DNA from: Brasenia schreberi
Lineage: Eukaryota > Streptophyta > Magnoliopsida > Nymphaeales > Cabombaceae
Reading direction: 5' to 3'
Length of the DNA stretch: 64,000 bases
NCBI GenBank assembly: GCA_036023115.1
Contig: JAYKKT010000091.1
Span: 30,568,501 to 30,632,500 of the forward strand
Positions 12,356-24,060 of the stretch are shown here, piece after piece. The position numbers and the translations under genes were made by a program. The notes below the pieces were generated by a model that was not told where the DNA came from, did not search any database, and saw only the letters and a list, made by a program, of their open reading frames with translations. Position 1 is the stretch's first letter, and every line of letters starts with the position of its first letter.

Positions 12356-15122
12356 CAACAACTAAGCCTTTTCCCATACTAGATGGGTCAGCTACATGGA
12401 TTCTTTGTTTCCACATAGCCCTATCATGTGTCATGCTAACAGTTAACTCAATATAAACTAGATCATTCTTTATAGTTTATTCTTAACACTTTTGTGGTTG
12501 TCATCTTCCTCTTTTAACATTTGCACAATCTAGTTTTTCATATATTCTTACGAGAGTATCCTTTAGTCGTCTTTCTATATGTCCAAATCATCTTAAATGA
12601 TTTTTCTTTATTTTATCCTATATTAGTGCTACACCTAATTGATTTTTAATAACCTTATTATGCATATGGTCTTTCTTTGTGTGACCACTCATCTATCTCA
12701 ACATCTTCATTTTTGCTACGAACATCTTATACACATGTTGATGATTAACTACCCAACACTCAGAACCATAAAATATAACAGGTCTAATTATTGATTTATA
12801 ATATTTACCTTTTAACTTTAATGATATCTCCTTATCACATAGAATACATGTTGCCCCTCTCTATTTTAATCAACCGATATTAATTCTATAGTAACATCTC
12901 CATTGATTTTTTGATCACTTTGAAAAATTGACCCTAGGTATTTAAAACTTTCTTTGTGAGGGATGCATTGTGTGTCAATCTTAATTTTTATATCCTCTGA
13001 AGTATCCAAATGATCAAACTTATATTCCATATATTCTATCTTTGTTCTACTAAGTCGGAAGCCTTTACTTTCTAATGTTTCTCTCCATAGTCCTAATTTC
13101 CTATTAACTTTTTCCTTAAACTCATCCACTAACACAATATTATCTGTAAATAACATACACTAAGGCACTTTATTTTGAATATGTATTGTTAACTCATCAA
13201 TGACCAATATAAATAAATATAAAGTTAAAGTTGATCCCTAATGTAACTCAATATTAACTTCAAAGGAGTTTGTCATTCCTTCGTGAGTCCTCATACATAT
13301 TTTTGCATCATCGTGCGTGTCTCTTCTGTATGTTTAATGGGATACATCTCTTTTCCAAGGTACTCCAAATAACATCTTTTGGCACCCTATCGTAAATTTT
13401 TTCTAGATCAATAAATATCATGTAAAGATTCTTCTTTTTTACTCTAAAACATTCTATAAGATAGCTCAATAGGTGAATCACTTCAATAGTAGATCTAATG
13501 GGTATGAATCTAAATTGGTTCTCTGTTGTACTCGATACTTGTCTTAACCTACATTTGATAACTCTTTCTCATAATTTCATAGTATGACTCATTAATTTGA
13601 TACCTCGATAATTTAAACAATTCTAGATATCTCTCTTGTTCTTATATATGGGTATACTCGCTCTTCATTCCTTGGACATCTTTTGGGTTCTTTATATTTT
13701 ATTAACTTACAGATTTACCAACCTTCATATATTTTAAGAGCCTATTTGATTCATCTTTTTGAATGCGTATATAGAAATTATGGTTTATATATTTTTCTAA
13801 TTTGACTAACTCTCCTAAGCTAATAATAACATATGAATTTTCATTAAAAGGATTATAAAAATAAATTTTCTATCTATTTTTCATATTATCATTCGTTACT
13901 AGAATCTTCTTATCTTCATCTTTAATACATCTAACAAAAGTAAGATCCTTAGTTTTCTTATCTTTAGCCTTAACTATCATAAAATATCTCTTTTACCTTC
14001 TTTTGAGTTAAACTTTTTATATAAAGCCTTCAAATTTTGGATTTTATTCCACTAACAAACTTTTTTCGATTCTTTCTTTGCTTTCTTATAAGCCTCCCAA
14101 GTTTTACTAATCTTTTTAGCATAATATAATCTGTAACATGCCTTCTTTGCCTTGATTTTATCTTTGACCACTTCACTCCACCATCAAGCTTCTTTTTGTG
14201 CTAGCATGCCTCTCTTAGATACACCTAACACATCTTTTGTCACTTCCTTAATATGTATAGTCATATTATTCCACATATCATATGGTATACATATATAATT
14301 TCAAGCATCTTCTTGAAGAACTTTCTGTTTAAATATATACACTTTCTCACATTTGAGGTTCTACCATCTAATCTCAATAGCTCTATGCAATCTATTTTTC
14401 TTTGTTCACCTTTTTACTTTGAAATCCATTACTAAAAGTTGATGATGAGAAGTTAAGCTTTCTTTTGGAATTACCTTGTAATCTTTACAATACGATTTAT
14501 TTTTTTTACAAAAAAATTAATCAATTTGTGTTTATGATAAGCCACTCTTATAAGTAATTAAATATTAATCTCATTTTTGAAAATTGTATTTGTTTTAAAG
14601 AGATCAAAAGCCATAGCAAAAATTAAAATCTCTCTACTCTCCTTATTTATATCCCGAAAACCATAGTTTTTATGAATACCTTGATATCCTAATACATCTT
14701 TATCGATATGTTCATTTAAGTCAACTCCTAAACAAATCATCTCCCTTTGTGAAATTCTTTGAATTATCTTATCTAACTCCTCCCCAAAAGCCTTCATTGA
14801 ATTATCCCCATAAGCACAAACTATATTCAAAGCCTCTACTTCTAACACTAATTTCGCCATCATAATTATGGTCACTATATCGTTGTATGTCTACTACACT
14901 ATCCTTTAAATATTTATTTATAATAATACAAAGTCCATTTCAAACCTTTTTTTTCCTCAATATCATAATTTAAAACTTGTAGTCTCAATCTCTTTTTTTT
15001 TCTCCAACCCACTTTGTTTCTTGTAAACCTAAAGTGTGAATCTTTTTCTGAATCATAGTATTTACCACTTTTATTAATTTACTGGTCAATATTCCAAGTA
15101 TCAATATGAATCTTATTATCTA
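12356..15122 (-). mobile_element. RTE-clade LINE, 5'-truncated (RTE-4)
   Basis: A minus-strand RTE copy that begins with the CAACAAC tail and the conserved 3' end. It stops at the sequence corresponding to about base 680 of RTE-1, so the 5' leader is missing. The RT segment at 12866-13156 has the catalytic box changed to FTDN, and endonuclease traces lie at 14558-14875 (CLGVDLNEHIDKD). Only a short possible target duplication is seen (GATCAATA at 12348-12355 and 15133-15140). This is the most eroded of the long RTE copies. Confidence 0.88.
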
Positions 15123-15139
15123 TGATTAATATGATCAAT

Positions 15140-15580
15140 ATTGGTGGAGGCACAAAGTTTAACTGCCCAAATCATAGGGATGAGCCAAACTTCATCCAGT
15201 TGGTTTTGAGAACTCTTGTGAATGTGAGGCCAATGAAGGTTAGTGCAGTTCTTCTCGAGGAGAGGCACCATTGCTTGAAGTTCTTTTGATGTCATTAAAG
15301 AAAGTGCTTCGCTTGACAACACCACGATATGCCTAAATTATCGCAAAATTAATAGTGTCAAAAATTCTTCTTAAGTCATGACTAAACCCTATAGACAGTC
15401 GACTAGGAGATTCAACTTGAGGTTTTGTCAACTATCAACTAAAAAGTCTAGCATCTCCTTGATACAAAGTTTATTTGGATGCCACCATTTGTATTGCTTG
15501 TGTAACATCATCTTGCTCACTAAAAAGAGCATAAGGTTATAATTTGCTAGATTATTGGAATCTCAATCAATCCACCCCTA
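15140..15580. other. Gypsy-1 remnant between RTE-4 and RT
   Basis: No motif identified. By position it should be the N-terminal part of the gypsy-1 reverse transcriptase. Confidence 0.35.
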
Positions 15581-16160
15581 AATATCAATATCTCATGCCT
15601 ATCATCAATATGTTGGTAGATACAACTGCTACCAATGAAATGTTTTTACTCATGGATGGTGCTTCTAGGTATAACCAAATTAAGGTCAGTGAGCGTAGAT
15701 AAAATAATGTTTCAATGTCTAACAGGTGGTGATTCCATTCAGACTAAAAACACAGGTGCCACATATCAAAGGGCGATAAATTATATCTTTCAAGGACTTG
15801 ATCAGCAAAGCATGAAAGTATATATTGGAACATGGTAGTGAAGTCAACGTTTTCAATTAGCATTAATTGATCTCAAGTAGGATTTTAAACGAATGCATTC
15901 ACATAATTTTAAAATGAACCTTCACAAATGTGCTTTTGACGTGGTACAAGAAATTTCTTTAACCTCCTGGTGCAAAAGAAGGAAATGGATGCTGACTTTG
16001 GAAAAAGCAATCATAGAAGCAAGACCATTGAGGAACAAGGAGTTACAGAGTTTCCTTGACCAAGTCAGCTTCTTAAGGTGCTTCATCATTGACCCTATTG
16101 GAACATTCAGACAATTTTCTCCTTTGCGCGGATTGAAGAACTTTGATGAGCTTGTTTAGG
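15580..16160 (+). pseudogene. Gypsy-1 reverse transcriptase remnant
   Basis: In successive frames this region reads NMLVDTTATNEMFLLMDGAS, RYNQIKV, GATYQRAINYIF, NLHKCAFDV and NKELQSFLDQVSFLRCFI. These are the characteristic plant Ty3/gypsy RT blocks, including the GATYQRAMNYIF region, the LKCAFGV segment and the RT-to-RNase H bridge. The catalytic YIDD box, expected after VYI near 15,820-15,840, reads VYIGTW, so the aspartates are lost. Frameshifts separate the blocks. Confidence 0.85.
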
Positions 16161-16440
16161 GACCTAAATAGCTTTTGGCCTTCCACAACATCAAGAGTAC
16201 CTTGCTATGATATCAGTGCTTTTACCACCTATATCAGAAAACCATTAAAGTTGTTTATGTCCACTTAAGTAACTCCATTGGTAGTTTGCTCACACAAGAC
16301 ACTAATGATGATATCAAGTGAACTATTTCCTATCTTAGTAGACTTCTTACAACTGCAAAGACCATATACTTCTCAATAGAAAAGCTTTGTTTATCGTTTG
16401 TATCATGCTTGTATGGAACTCGAATATTATCTAATGGTCA
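16160..16440 (+). pseudogene. Gypsy-1 RNase H remnant (first part)
   Basis: Broken frames give AFHNIK, LLPPISEKPLKLF, ISYLSRLL and IEKLC. These match the RNase H domain that follows RT in plant gypsy elements (IK.YL, L.PP..GKPL.L, YYLSR.L, IEK.CLA). The match ends where the copia-derived segment begins. Confidence 0.7.
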
Positions 16441-16449
16441 TAGAAATCT

Positions 16450-17620
16450 AGGCGAATGGCAAAGTGATCATAAGAGCATCTCGTGTGTAGTAGTAATATT
16501 GCAACCACCCAAGAAGGGGTGCGAATTTCTGAAATATGCGACATTCTGTAAGTTTCTTCTTTTCAATTCAATAAATCTTTGTATTTTATCATGATATCAG
16601 AGCCTTCAAGGCAGTAATCGAGTTATCCACCATATGGCATTCTCACTGGAGTCGACAAAAAGTCTTCTATCTTACAACTAATTCAGTTTCTTCTTTGGTC
16701 TTTGTACGATAAACGCAACGTATCAATATATTCTGATATCGGTTGTCTAGATCTAATTTATGGGTAAGTAATTCCCTTCTATTATGGTTGAAAAAGAGAA
16801 ATCACAAAAAATTCTCCATTTCCATTAGATTTGAGTGTGGGTGAAAAAATTGATGCATTGAAAATCACAAACATCAAATTAGATGGCCGATTTTTTTTAA
16901 AATGATCTCGTTTTGTAGAATTGACAATCTTAGCAAGGAGAAGACTGTCTTATCTCATGGGAGAACAACTATGCCCTCCTCTTCATGATTTATCATATCC
17001 TAAGTGGAGAAAAGAATATACACTTGTCTCATCGTGGCTATTATAGTCGATGACACCTACCATTAGTCATTCATTTATTTATCTAGATTCTGCCTCCGAT
17101 ATATGGAAAGCAGCAAGTGAGTTATACTCTAGACAAAGAAATGTAGCAAAAGAATATGAGTTATTGAGAAAATAAGAAAATATAGGTAATGCTCATGATC
17201 CATAAGTGATTATTATGCATAACTAAGTGATTTGTGGGATGAACTACAGTTTTATACGTCGATTAAATGCTCATCATGTTCATGAGAAAGAAATGTAGAA
17301 TCTGATAAAAGAAATGTACTTGATCTACTTTGGGAGATTAATGGTGAATATGAAGCAATAAAAGTTAATGACCTTGGCTGAGAGGAAGTTTCTTCCCTCA
17401 GAACTGTATATTCACTATTGCTTCACAAGGAAGATCCATGAAATCTAGAAAAGGAAACCATTCTTTCCTTGGATCAGAGTACATTACTTGGTAAAATAAA
17501 TGTTTAGCCAATCCATGGGAGAGGAGGATCTCGAGGAAGAGGCTGTGGCAAACCTCTAGATGACAGAGAAAAGTTAAATTGTAAACACTATAGAAAATCA
17601 TGCCACACATACCGAGCCAT
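16450..17620 (+). mobile_element. Ty1/copia 5' fragment: LTR end, primer-binding site, gag
   Basis: At 16592-16604 the sequence TGATATCAGAGCC matches the copia primer-binding site for initiator tRNA-Met (TGGTATCAGAGC). The DNA before it would be the LTR end. Gag follows from about 16784. Fragments include KLDGRFF, SYLMGEQLCPPLHDLSYPKW, ASDIWKAASELYSRQRNVAK and a decayed zinc knuckle, CKHYRKSCHTYR, near 17,580-17,620. The element stops there. It sits between two RNase H pieces of gypsy-1, so it is probably a fragment inserted into it. Confidence 0.75.
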
Positions 17621-18110
17621 CATAGGCAGGTCTCCATACGAATCAAATCCAACACCTTCAAAGGGAATTTCAAAAATAAATGAGAATCTCGAAAAATGGT
17701 GAGTGTTTCACAAAAACCTTTCAAAATTCTTTTAATAAAAACCTCCCAAGCATTGCAATTCATGCATTGTCTGCTTGACTTGATCAAATGAAGATGTTGT
17801 TCGTGCCATACGTTTCGAAAACTCTCTTGGCATGTGAAAGAAATCACTAAGCCAAGAGAAGAATTGTGCTTAGCCTTGCTATAGGCCTCCAAATTCGAGA
17901 CATCATATACCCTATCATGAAAAGGGAATGATGTTCATTGTCTTTTCAATCAGTCAATCTTGCAAGGAATGCTAGTTGAATGAGTGATTAAGTTATGTCC
18001 TTTTGATTTAAAATACTTGCCTTAGAATGTAGCTAAATTACAGATCCTTACCAACTTTCTAACTTACCACCCATGTGTAGAGATCGCCAACCCTAGGATC
18101 TATCCCAAGC
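17621..18110. other. Unassigned stretch after copia gag
   Basis: A 90-codon minus-strand open frame at 17620-17892 matches no family I know. Nothing else is recognised. Confidence 0.4.
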
Positions 18111-18119
18111 CAAGGTAGC

Positions 18120-18300
18120 CAAGCAACCTTGGAAAATAATCTTCAATGAGTCAAAATGCAACAAGGGCATAGGCATTGATGTTTGTGTAATTTTTCCGAA
18201 GGTTTGAGTTGGAATGTTTGCCATGACTTTAGACCCAAACCCTGCAAACAAGGAAACCAAGTACCACACTCTTACTCATGGACTATATAGTCTTAGTTGT
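18120..18300 (+). pseudogene. Gypsy-1 second RNase H-like remnant
   Basis: The frame around 18,135 reads PWKIIFNESKCNKGIGIDV, close to the start of the additional RNase H of plant gypsy elements (W.MYFDGA.N..GAG.G.V...P). It continues only in fragments. This is a short match that gains weight from the integrase remnant downstream. Confidence 0.5.
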
Positions 18301-18765
18301 CGAAGCCCAAACAATGTTTGAGTTGGGATGTTTCGAGCCCTTCTTGTGAATGTTGTCCTTCCCTTGAAAGTCAAATATTGTGGTAGCAATATGTTGCCCC
18401 TCTTGTGAAATGTCATGTTCAAAAGAGAGGTATTTAAGAGTCACATAGAGGTGGTACAACAATCCTTTTGTGTTAGATAGCAACACCGCTTTATACAAAA
18501 GTAGTTGAGAAAAGATATTACACTATAAAAAATAGAAAGAAAACTCTAGGATATAATCATCTTTACTTTTATAAAAAAATAATCTGTTATTCGGTTAACT
18601 GGTTTTGGATCTATGAAAACCGAACCGAAAAACGAGACTTCTATTAGATTTAAAACTAAAGATGAAATGATTTTGAGTGGAACCAAACCAAACCAAAATT
18701 TCTGGTTCAGTTTAGTTCGGTTAATAGGTTTAAACTGCTTAATGCCTAGCCCCATTCTTAAGTCT
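18301..18765. repeat. Unassigned stretch with GGTTCGG/CCGAACC motifs
   Basis: Between 18,565 and 18,735 motifs such as CGGTTAACTGG, AACCGAACCG, AACCAAACCAAACC and TTCGGTTAATAGG recur. This pattern is common in degenerate AT-rich plant repeats. It lies between the RNase H and integrase fragments of gypsy-1 and may be a separate small insertion. Confidence 0.35.
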
Positions 18766-18769
18766 TGTA

Positions 18770-19090
18770 AAGGTCACTTGTTCATCATAGTGGTAAATGA
18801 CTATCCACCAAATGGGTAGAGGCACAAACCAAGGAATCAGTTACCCAAGATAATGTGATCAAGTTTATTAATCACCAAATTGTTATAAGATTAGGTCTCC
18901 ATAGACTATAACAACCAATGTGGTAATAGTCTTAACAGGGGATGGTAGTAGTAGCCTTCACTAAAAAATTTGACATCAAGTTAATTCATTTGATGCCCTA
19001 CTATAGTGAGGTGAATGGTCAGGCCAAGGTCACTACCAAAATAATTATTGATCTAATTAAGAAATCCTTCAAAGACAACCCATATTGACC
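18770..19090 (+). pseudogene. Gypsy-1 integrase core remnant
   Basis: Frames give HLFIIVVNDY, then VEAQTKESVTQDNVIKFI, then FTKKFDIKLIHLMPYYSEV, NGQAKVTTKIIIDLIKKSF and KDNPY. These match the integrase core of plant Ty3/gypsy elements: VDYFTKWVEA, VTQ..VIKFI, F.IKL..STPYYPQANGQAE and NK.II.LIKK. Stops and frameshifts are frequent. It closes the gag-to-integrase series of gypsy-1. Confidence 0.8.
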
Positions 19091-20573
19091 AGATGGGTGT
19101 TTGTCATAGGACGGCAATCAAGTGTCGACAGCTTCTGCATGTGATTCATATGGTGACCTAGAAGCGCCATGCTTAGTTTGGATTTGATTTGGTTTAGAGG
19201 AGTTTGGATCTTATTTGGATATGTAGAGTCATTTGGATCATAGTTTAGGTAATAGATTTGGATTCAAATCTATATTAGCGGGGATCCACATTAGTTTAAC
19301 AGTGTCATATTTGATGTGTTTGTATTAGGTGTCTCTTTGTCATTAGTGTTGAGTCATGGTGTCCTTGTGATTAGATTTTGTCCATATTTATTTGTATTTT
19401 GGATCCTAGTCTAATAAAGATGTTGATCCTTATCATAGTGAGAATTTTGAGAGATTTTCGATCATAATTCACATTTGCTTTCCCTCTACTTTTCATTAAC
19501 ATTGAGAGACAGTTATAAGGGAGACAAGTCCGGCTATTGTGTGCATGTGAGTATTTTTGAGCCGATTTTTCTACGCATAGTCGAGCAACACCATCATGAA
19601 TAAAGTAGATGACGCTTCCATGCGGTTTTCAAGATTTATGGAGCTCAGTTCGTGGCAATGTTTGAAATGGAATTAGGGCTTTGGTTAAATTATGTGACTC
19701 AATATAGACCTTGAAGTGTAAAATTGGGTTGAGCCAGCTTCCTGATGTGGAACTTCAAAATATGCAGCTCGGCTAGGTGTTGGGCCTTGGGCGACTAGAG
19801 AGATTGGCAGCTCAGTTTGGGGCCTGCCTTCCTGGCGTCGTCATACTGCAAGACAACCTTTTGTGGATTGGACTGAATCTCCTCTTGAATGATCTATCCA
19901 TACCTGTATCCGATATAATTTCTAGTAGGACGGATCTGGACCTTCTTGGATAAATATATTGAATGAAAGTATGTCACCAGTGGCACGGGTCTGGATCACC
20001 AATTGGATCCAATGTGCTGCAAAAATCCAAAATTGAACATGACCTGCTCTTGATGCAAAGTGCTTTACGAGCTCTCCTTGTGAAAATTTACGATTCAAAG
20101 TACCATCTCATGTGTTTCGAAACATGCCATTAAAACCAATTCTCTAAGCTAAACACAATTTTCCTAGTAAAATATTACATGCTTACAGTTAGTTATTAAT
20201 TTTAAGCTTATTCACTTCTCTTTCTATCTCTTCATGCAAGACATAATTCATATCTTATAAGAGTTGAAAACAGAGAGAGAGAGAGTTTGAGAGAGATCCA
20301 ACTAAATTATTATCTTTCACCAAGAAATTTGGAAATAGGAAACAATGACAAGAGCAGTTCTTCTACCAATAAGCTAAGTACAAGAAAACATCAAATAACT
20401 ACAATGAAATTGATAAAGTTTCCACAACCAATGTATAGACTACCGTCTTACTAATGGATAATTGTGTTCATAACTATGAGAAATACTCCATGGATTTCTT
20501 TTGAGCTTTGTTACTTCAAGTTATAGAAGAAAACGGTAAAAAATTGAGTCCGATCGAAGAACAAATTGGATGA
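19091..20573. other. Intergenic between gypsy-1 and the LIM gene
   Basis: No gene recognised. The first few hundred bases could be a 3' LTR of gypsy-1, but I found no matching 5' copy. The last few hundred bases should hold the LIM gene's 3' UTR. Confidence 0.4.
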
Positions 20574-23357
20574 CTATGACTCATCATCTGCTTCAGGTTG
20601 TGGAGGCTCTTCCTTCTCTTGATCCACATTCTGTTCTGCATCATCCGGAACATGTATTCCATTTACTCCATTTTGTTTCGCAGTTGCTGATTTTATGAGG
20701 TGCTCATAATTTCCTTTCTCCATGAACAGCTGAGCAAAATGGTGCTTGCAGTAAATGATGCTATCAAGAGAAGCGTAAGTCGAAATGGTGAGGGCACAAC
20801 CACCATATGAACACCTGAAGCATTGGTTATGATAACACTGCCCTTCTACTGTTATCTGTCGAATAAATTCAGAACAATAATCAAACAAACTATGTTAGGG
20901 AAGGCTTTTTGCAACTTTGCACATTAAAAACTCAAAAGCTGACTTTGTCGATCAAAATTCCGTGTAAGCTGTCCTCCAATTCTCAGCAAATCAGGTAAGA
21001 AAAGAGACCTATAGCCGAACCCAAAACCAAAAGCAAGAATATTTCTTCTCAAAGTTTATCCAATTCAATAAGAACCCCATTGTGTTTCACATTATCCTAC
21101 TAAAATAGGGCACCAAACGGTGAATGATGGAAGACTGAGAACTGAGATTATGAGAAAAGAGATACAAATCAAAATCCAGACTTGGCTATTTCATGATTCT
21201 TAAAGAACAGGGAGCAAGAAGCATGCAAGTATTTGCATGGAAATGTGTTAAGTTCCTACCATAAGGGAAGTATAACACTTTAAGTGAGAGAAACTTCTCC
21301 TGTAGCACGTAGAGATAAGCAGGTTTAGTCTTTCAGCTAACATCATTTTTTAATTAGACATAAATAAGAGCTGTAACAGCTTATCAAAGTACGAAGATAT
21401 CACTCTCAGAATAAGTGTATTGAAGAACTTGTTCTATCTAATAATGAGGGAGCATAAAAAAGATATTTTCTTAGAAAAACTCCTTAGAACATGGAATTAG
21501 CATAATATCGAAAAGACCTGGATCAATTATCTGATTAAGAAATCTCAATATGATATTCCTGCATAACAAAATGGTAATCATTTCGTTTCCCATGACTGCA
21601 ATTCCTCTGATTGTCCTAAGCAATAAATAGCGCTCAATGTGAAACTCCAAATATATAAAACTTCAATTGGGGGTTTACTAGACATAATGATTGCTGAATG
21701 GAAATGCTACTTAGTACTCCAGTTCAACTATAAGTAGATATCAGTTTCTTCCATATATGTTCACTATATAAACAACTTGAAATCAATCGGAAGATGATAA
21801 TTTGTTAACAATTTGTTACAGAAGAAAATACAGACGGACCCATTCGGATAACATGTAAAAACTGGTCATTATATGAGTGATTATGAAATCTTTTGCATAC
21901 ATTCTGATGACCTTGGACAGAATGATGCAGTAGAACACAGATCAAGGTTATCCTAAAAGGTCATACTAAACAAGGAGCATTCAGACATTGACACATTGAG
22001 GGCAGAGAGGAACTAATCACTGCTCAGCCCATGGCTACAATTTCTTGCTCAATGAGTAGCAATAAGCAAGTCATAGGTGTCATTCAGCTTAAGAAATAAA
22101 ACTTTCAAGCAATTGAGGCGAACCTTTTCTAAAGGATATACTGTTTTGTTACATTTAGCGCACTTGTCTTGAGTACCAGAAAAGAAGGCAGAAATTTTAC
22201 TAGGGGCCCTGGCCTGCGATTCCAACACCAAATAGTGATTAAAAAGAACCAAATCAAAGTACTACATTTTCAGAAACGCTATTTCTAACTCCGAGACAAT
22301 AAATTAAAGAAGAAGCTGACATAATTTACCAGTTCAGGCCTTTCAGGAGACTTTGGTGCTGTATACCGAAAGAGGTCATGTTAATAATAATGTAGACAAA
22401 CCAGACGAGGAATATGAATAAAGAAAAAGGGAGTGTATCTTACGCAAATGAAAGCTCTTGTTAAAACTCCCTGTTTCCTTGAAAAGCTGCTCAAAATGAG
22501 GCTTGCAGTAAAGTACTCCTTCCAAGGAAGAGTAGTTGCTCATCTGATTTCAAATTACACACATAAGAACTGCAAATCAATGTGGAGAAACATATCCTCG
22601 TTTGTCTTGGACTACAGTGAATGCGTCCAGGAAAATTAATAGGCCAAAAAAGAGTATGAGGGATGAGAGAATACAATTTCCATAATATCCCACCAGTGCA
22701 AGAATTTTCCAAAAAGGTAAACGTAAACGAATTTATTGTAGTAATATTCGAGATAGTGATTGAATTTTCACATACAATAAAGTGTGAAAGGATTAAAATG
22801 TTATTGCGTTACATTAGCTTTATGATCCAAATGCATTTCTATCGGGTTCTTATCCAAAGTACATTGTCAAACATTTTCCAATTAAATTAATTTTATCAAA
22901 TTTTTAATTGCTTCCCAATTGTTTAGATAAAATAAGAGTATAAAATCCAAAATACGAGAACCAGAACTAGATTCAAACATGTGATCCCCATCCTTCAACC
23001 AAATTCCATTTAGTTGTGAGGTAATGATAGTACCTTTACATAGTGCAAATCGTCACTTTCATCTAATGTAAGATGAGATCCATGGAAGTTACAAACAGAA
23101 TTAAGAGCACAAAACTATAAAATAGAGCGTTCAATTCCATTGAATAGCATCATAAAACCATAAGAGAAGCACATTTTGGGGTCGAAAAGAAGAAGAAGAT
23201 GAGGCAGGGAAATGTCAAGTACCACCAACATGCCATGGCAATGGCTGCATCTGAAGCAGGATTTGTGATAGGAAGCACCATCTGCCGTCAAAAGATCGAC
23301 GACGTAAACTGTCTTGTCGCACGCCTTGCACTTGTCCAACGTCCCCGTGAAAGCCAT
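20574..23357 (-). CDS. PLIM2: Two-LIM-domain actin-binding protein, PLIM2-like, five exons
   Basis: This gene encodes a plant LIM protein that binds and bundles actin filaments in the cytoplasm. Exons in transcription order are 23357-23223, 22543-22444, 22358-22330 (29 nt), 22213-22124 and 20855-20574, all with GT-AG introns, giving 211 residues. LIM1 ligands are C10, C13, H31, C34, C37, C40, C58 and H61. LIM2 ligands are C106, C109, H127, C130, C133, C138, C154 and H157. This is exactly the plant spacing. The start MAFTGTLDKCKACDKTVYVV, the LFMEKGNY segment and the acidic tail ending ADDES resemble the pollen PLIM2 group more than WLIM. The subgroup call comes from memory of the family and needs a tree. 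The gene looks intact, and the last intron (20856-22123) is the longest. Confidence 0.88.
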
Positions 23358-23599
23358 CCTAGAATCAAAGCCAACCCATTTCGATCAAAATAAAAAAGGA
23401 ACCCAGAACAAAAAAGATAAGCACTCACACGATTCCGGGCGAAATCAAGAGACCAACGACGTCAGATTCGATCCCCTAAGAATTGCACAACTCTTGATTT
23501 TATGATCGCAATAAATTCTCGAGAGGAAAACGAAAACAGCGAAAAGAAGTTCGGGGTTCACCTCCGACAAACGCTGGAGATCGTCGAATGGGAGAGAGT

Positions 23600-23607
23600 T
23601 TATATAT
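23600..23607 (-). promoter_or_regulatory. TATA box of the LIM gene
   Basis: The minus strand reads TATATAAA about 245 bp upstream of the LIM start codon. Transcription would start near 23,570-23,575, giving a 5' leader of about 215 bases. A possible leader-intron donor (GGAG/GTGAAC near 23,563) and an acceptor-like CTAG just before the ATG suggest a 5' UTR intron. I infer this rather than see proof. Confidence 0.6.
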
Positions 23608-23614
23608 CAAGGGA

Positions 23615-24060
23615 AAAGGGGGGATGTGCTAATCTTATGCCAAAACGGATGGTGAGGAAGATAGAACGGAGGAGGGGGAATCGGGGGAGACGAAAACAAA
23701 TAGGTTGACCAATCCCCCCTGGGTCATGGCGGCAACGCCTCTTCATTTTTGAGTCCAACGGTCGATTCTAGTTGGGGCAAGACAAAAGAGGACGACGTGG
23801 GCACCGCGATCTATTCTTGAGCGGGGTGGATCGAACCTGAACCGGAAATGAGGTTTAGTCCAGACCCAGATTTCGCTCTCTTTTTTTGTTTCTCTTTGTC
23901 GGAAGGGGTGGGCGAAGACAGTTGCATGAAGCTGGTATTGAACTTATAACCTTCAACTTGTGAGTCGATCACCTAGCCATATAGTGGTGCAAATGGTCAG
24001 GAGTTCAACACCCAAGTGTGCATCTGGTAGAGGGGTCTGGGTCTAAACCCAGCTTCCTTT
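23615..24060. repeat. LIM gene upstream DNA with a dispersed tRNA-like repeat
   Basis: The segment 23,968-24,062 (GGAGTTCAACACCC, then GTGCATCTGGTAGAGG, then an A-rich end) partly resembles 44,064-44,130, inside the kinase pseudogene intron. The GTTCAACACCC part resembles a pol III B box, so a tRNA-derived SINE remnant is possible. No A box at proper spacing was found. Confidence 0.35.

Larger units (their letters stand above)
5800..19090 (+). mobile_element. Decayed Ty3/gypsy retrotransposon with nested insertions (gypsy-1)
   Basis: Plus-strand fragments of gag, protease, reverse transcriptase, RNase H and integrase occur in the canonical Ty3/gypsy order. They are separated by minus-strand RTE elements at 6551-9747 and 12,356-15,122 and a copia gag segment at about 16,450-17,620. 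The simplest reading is one old element invaded at least three times. All fragments are full of stops and frameshifts. No LTR pair could be identified, so the outer limits are approximate. That a single element is involved is an inference from order and strand. Confidence 0.6.

Noticed and set aside
17620..17892. 90-codon minus-strand frame with several Cys and His
   Set aside because: It shows no known zinc-binding spacing and lies within transposon debris.
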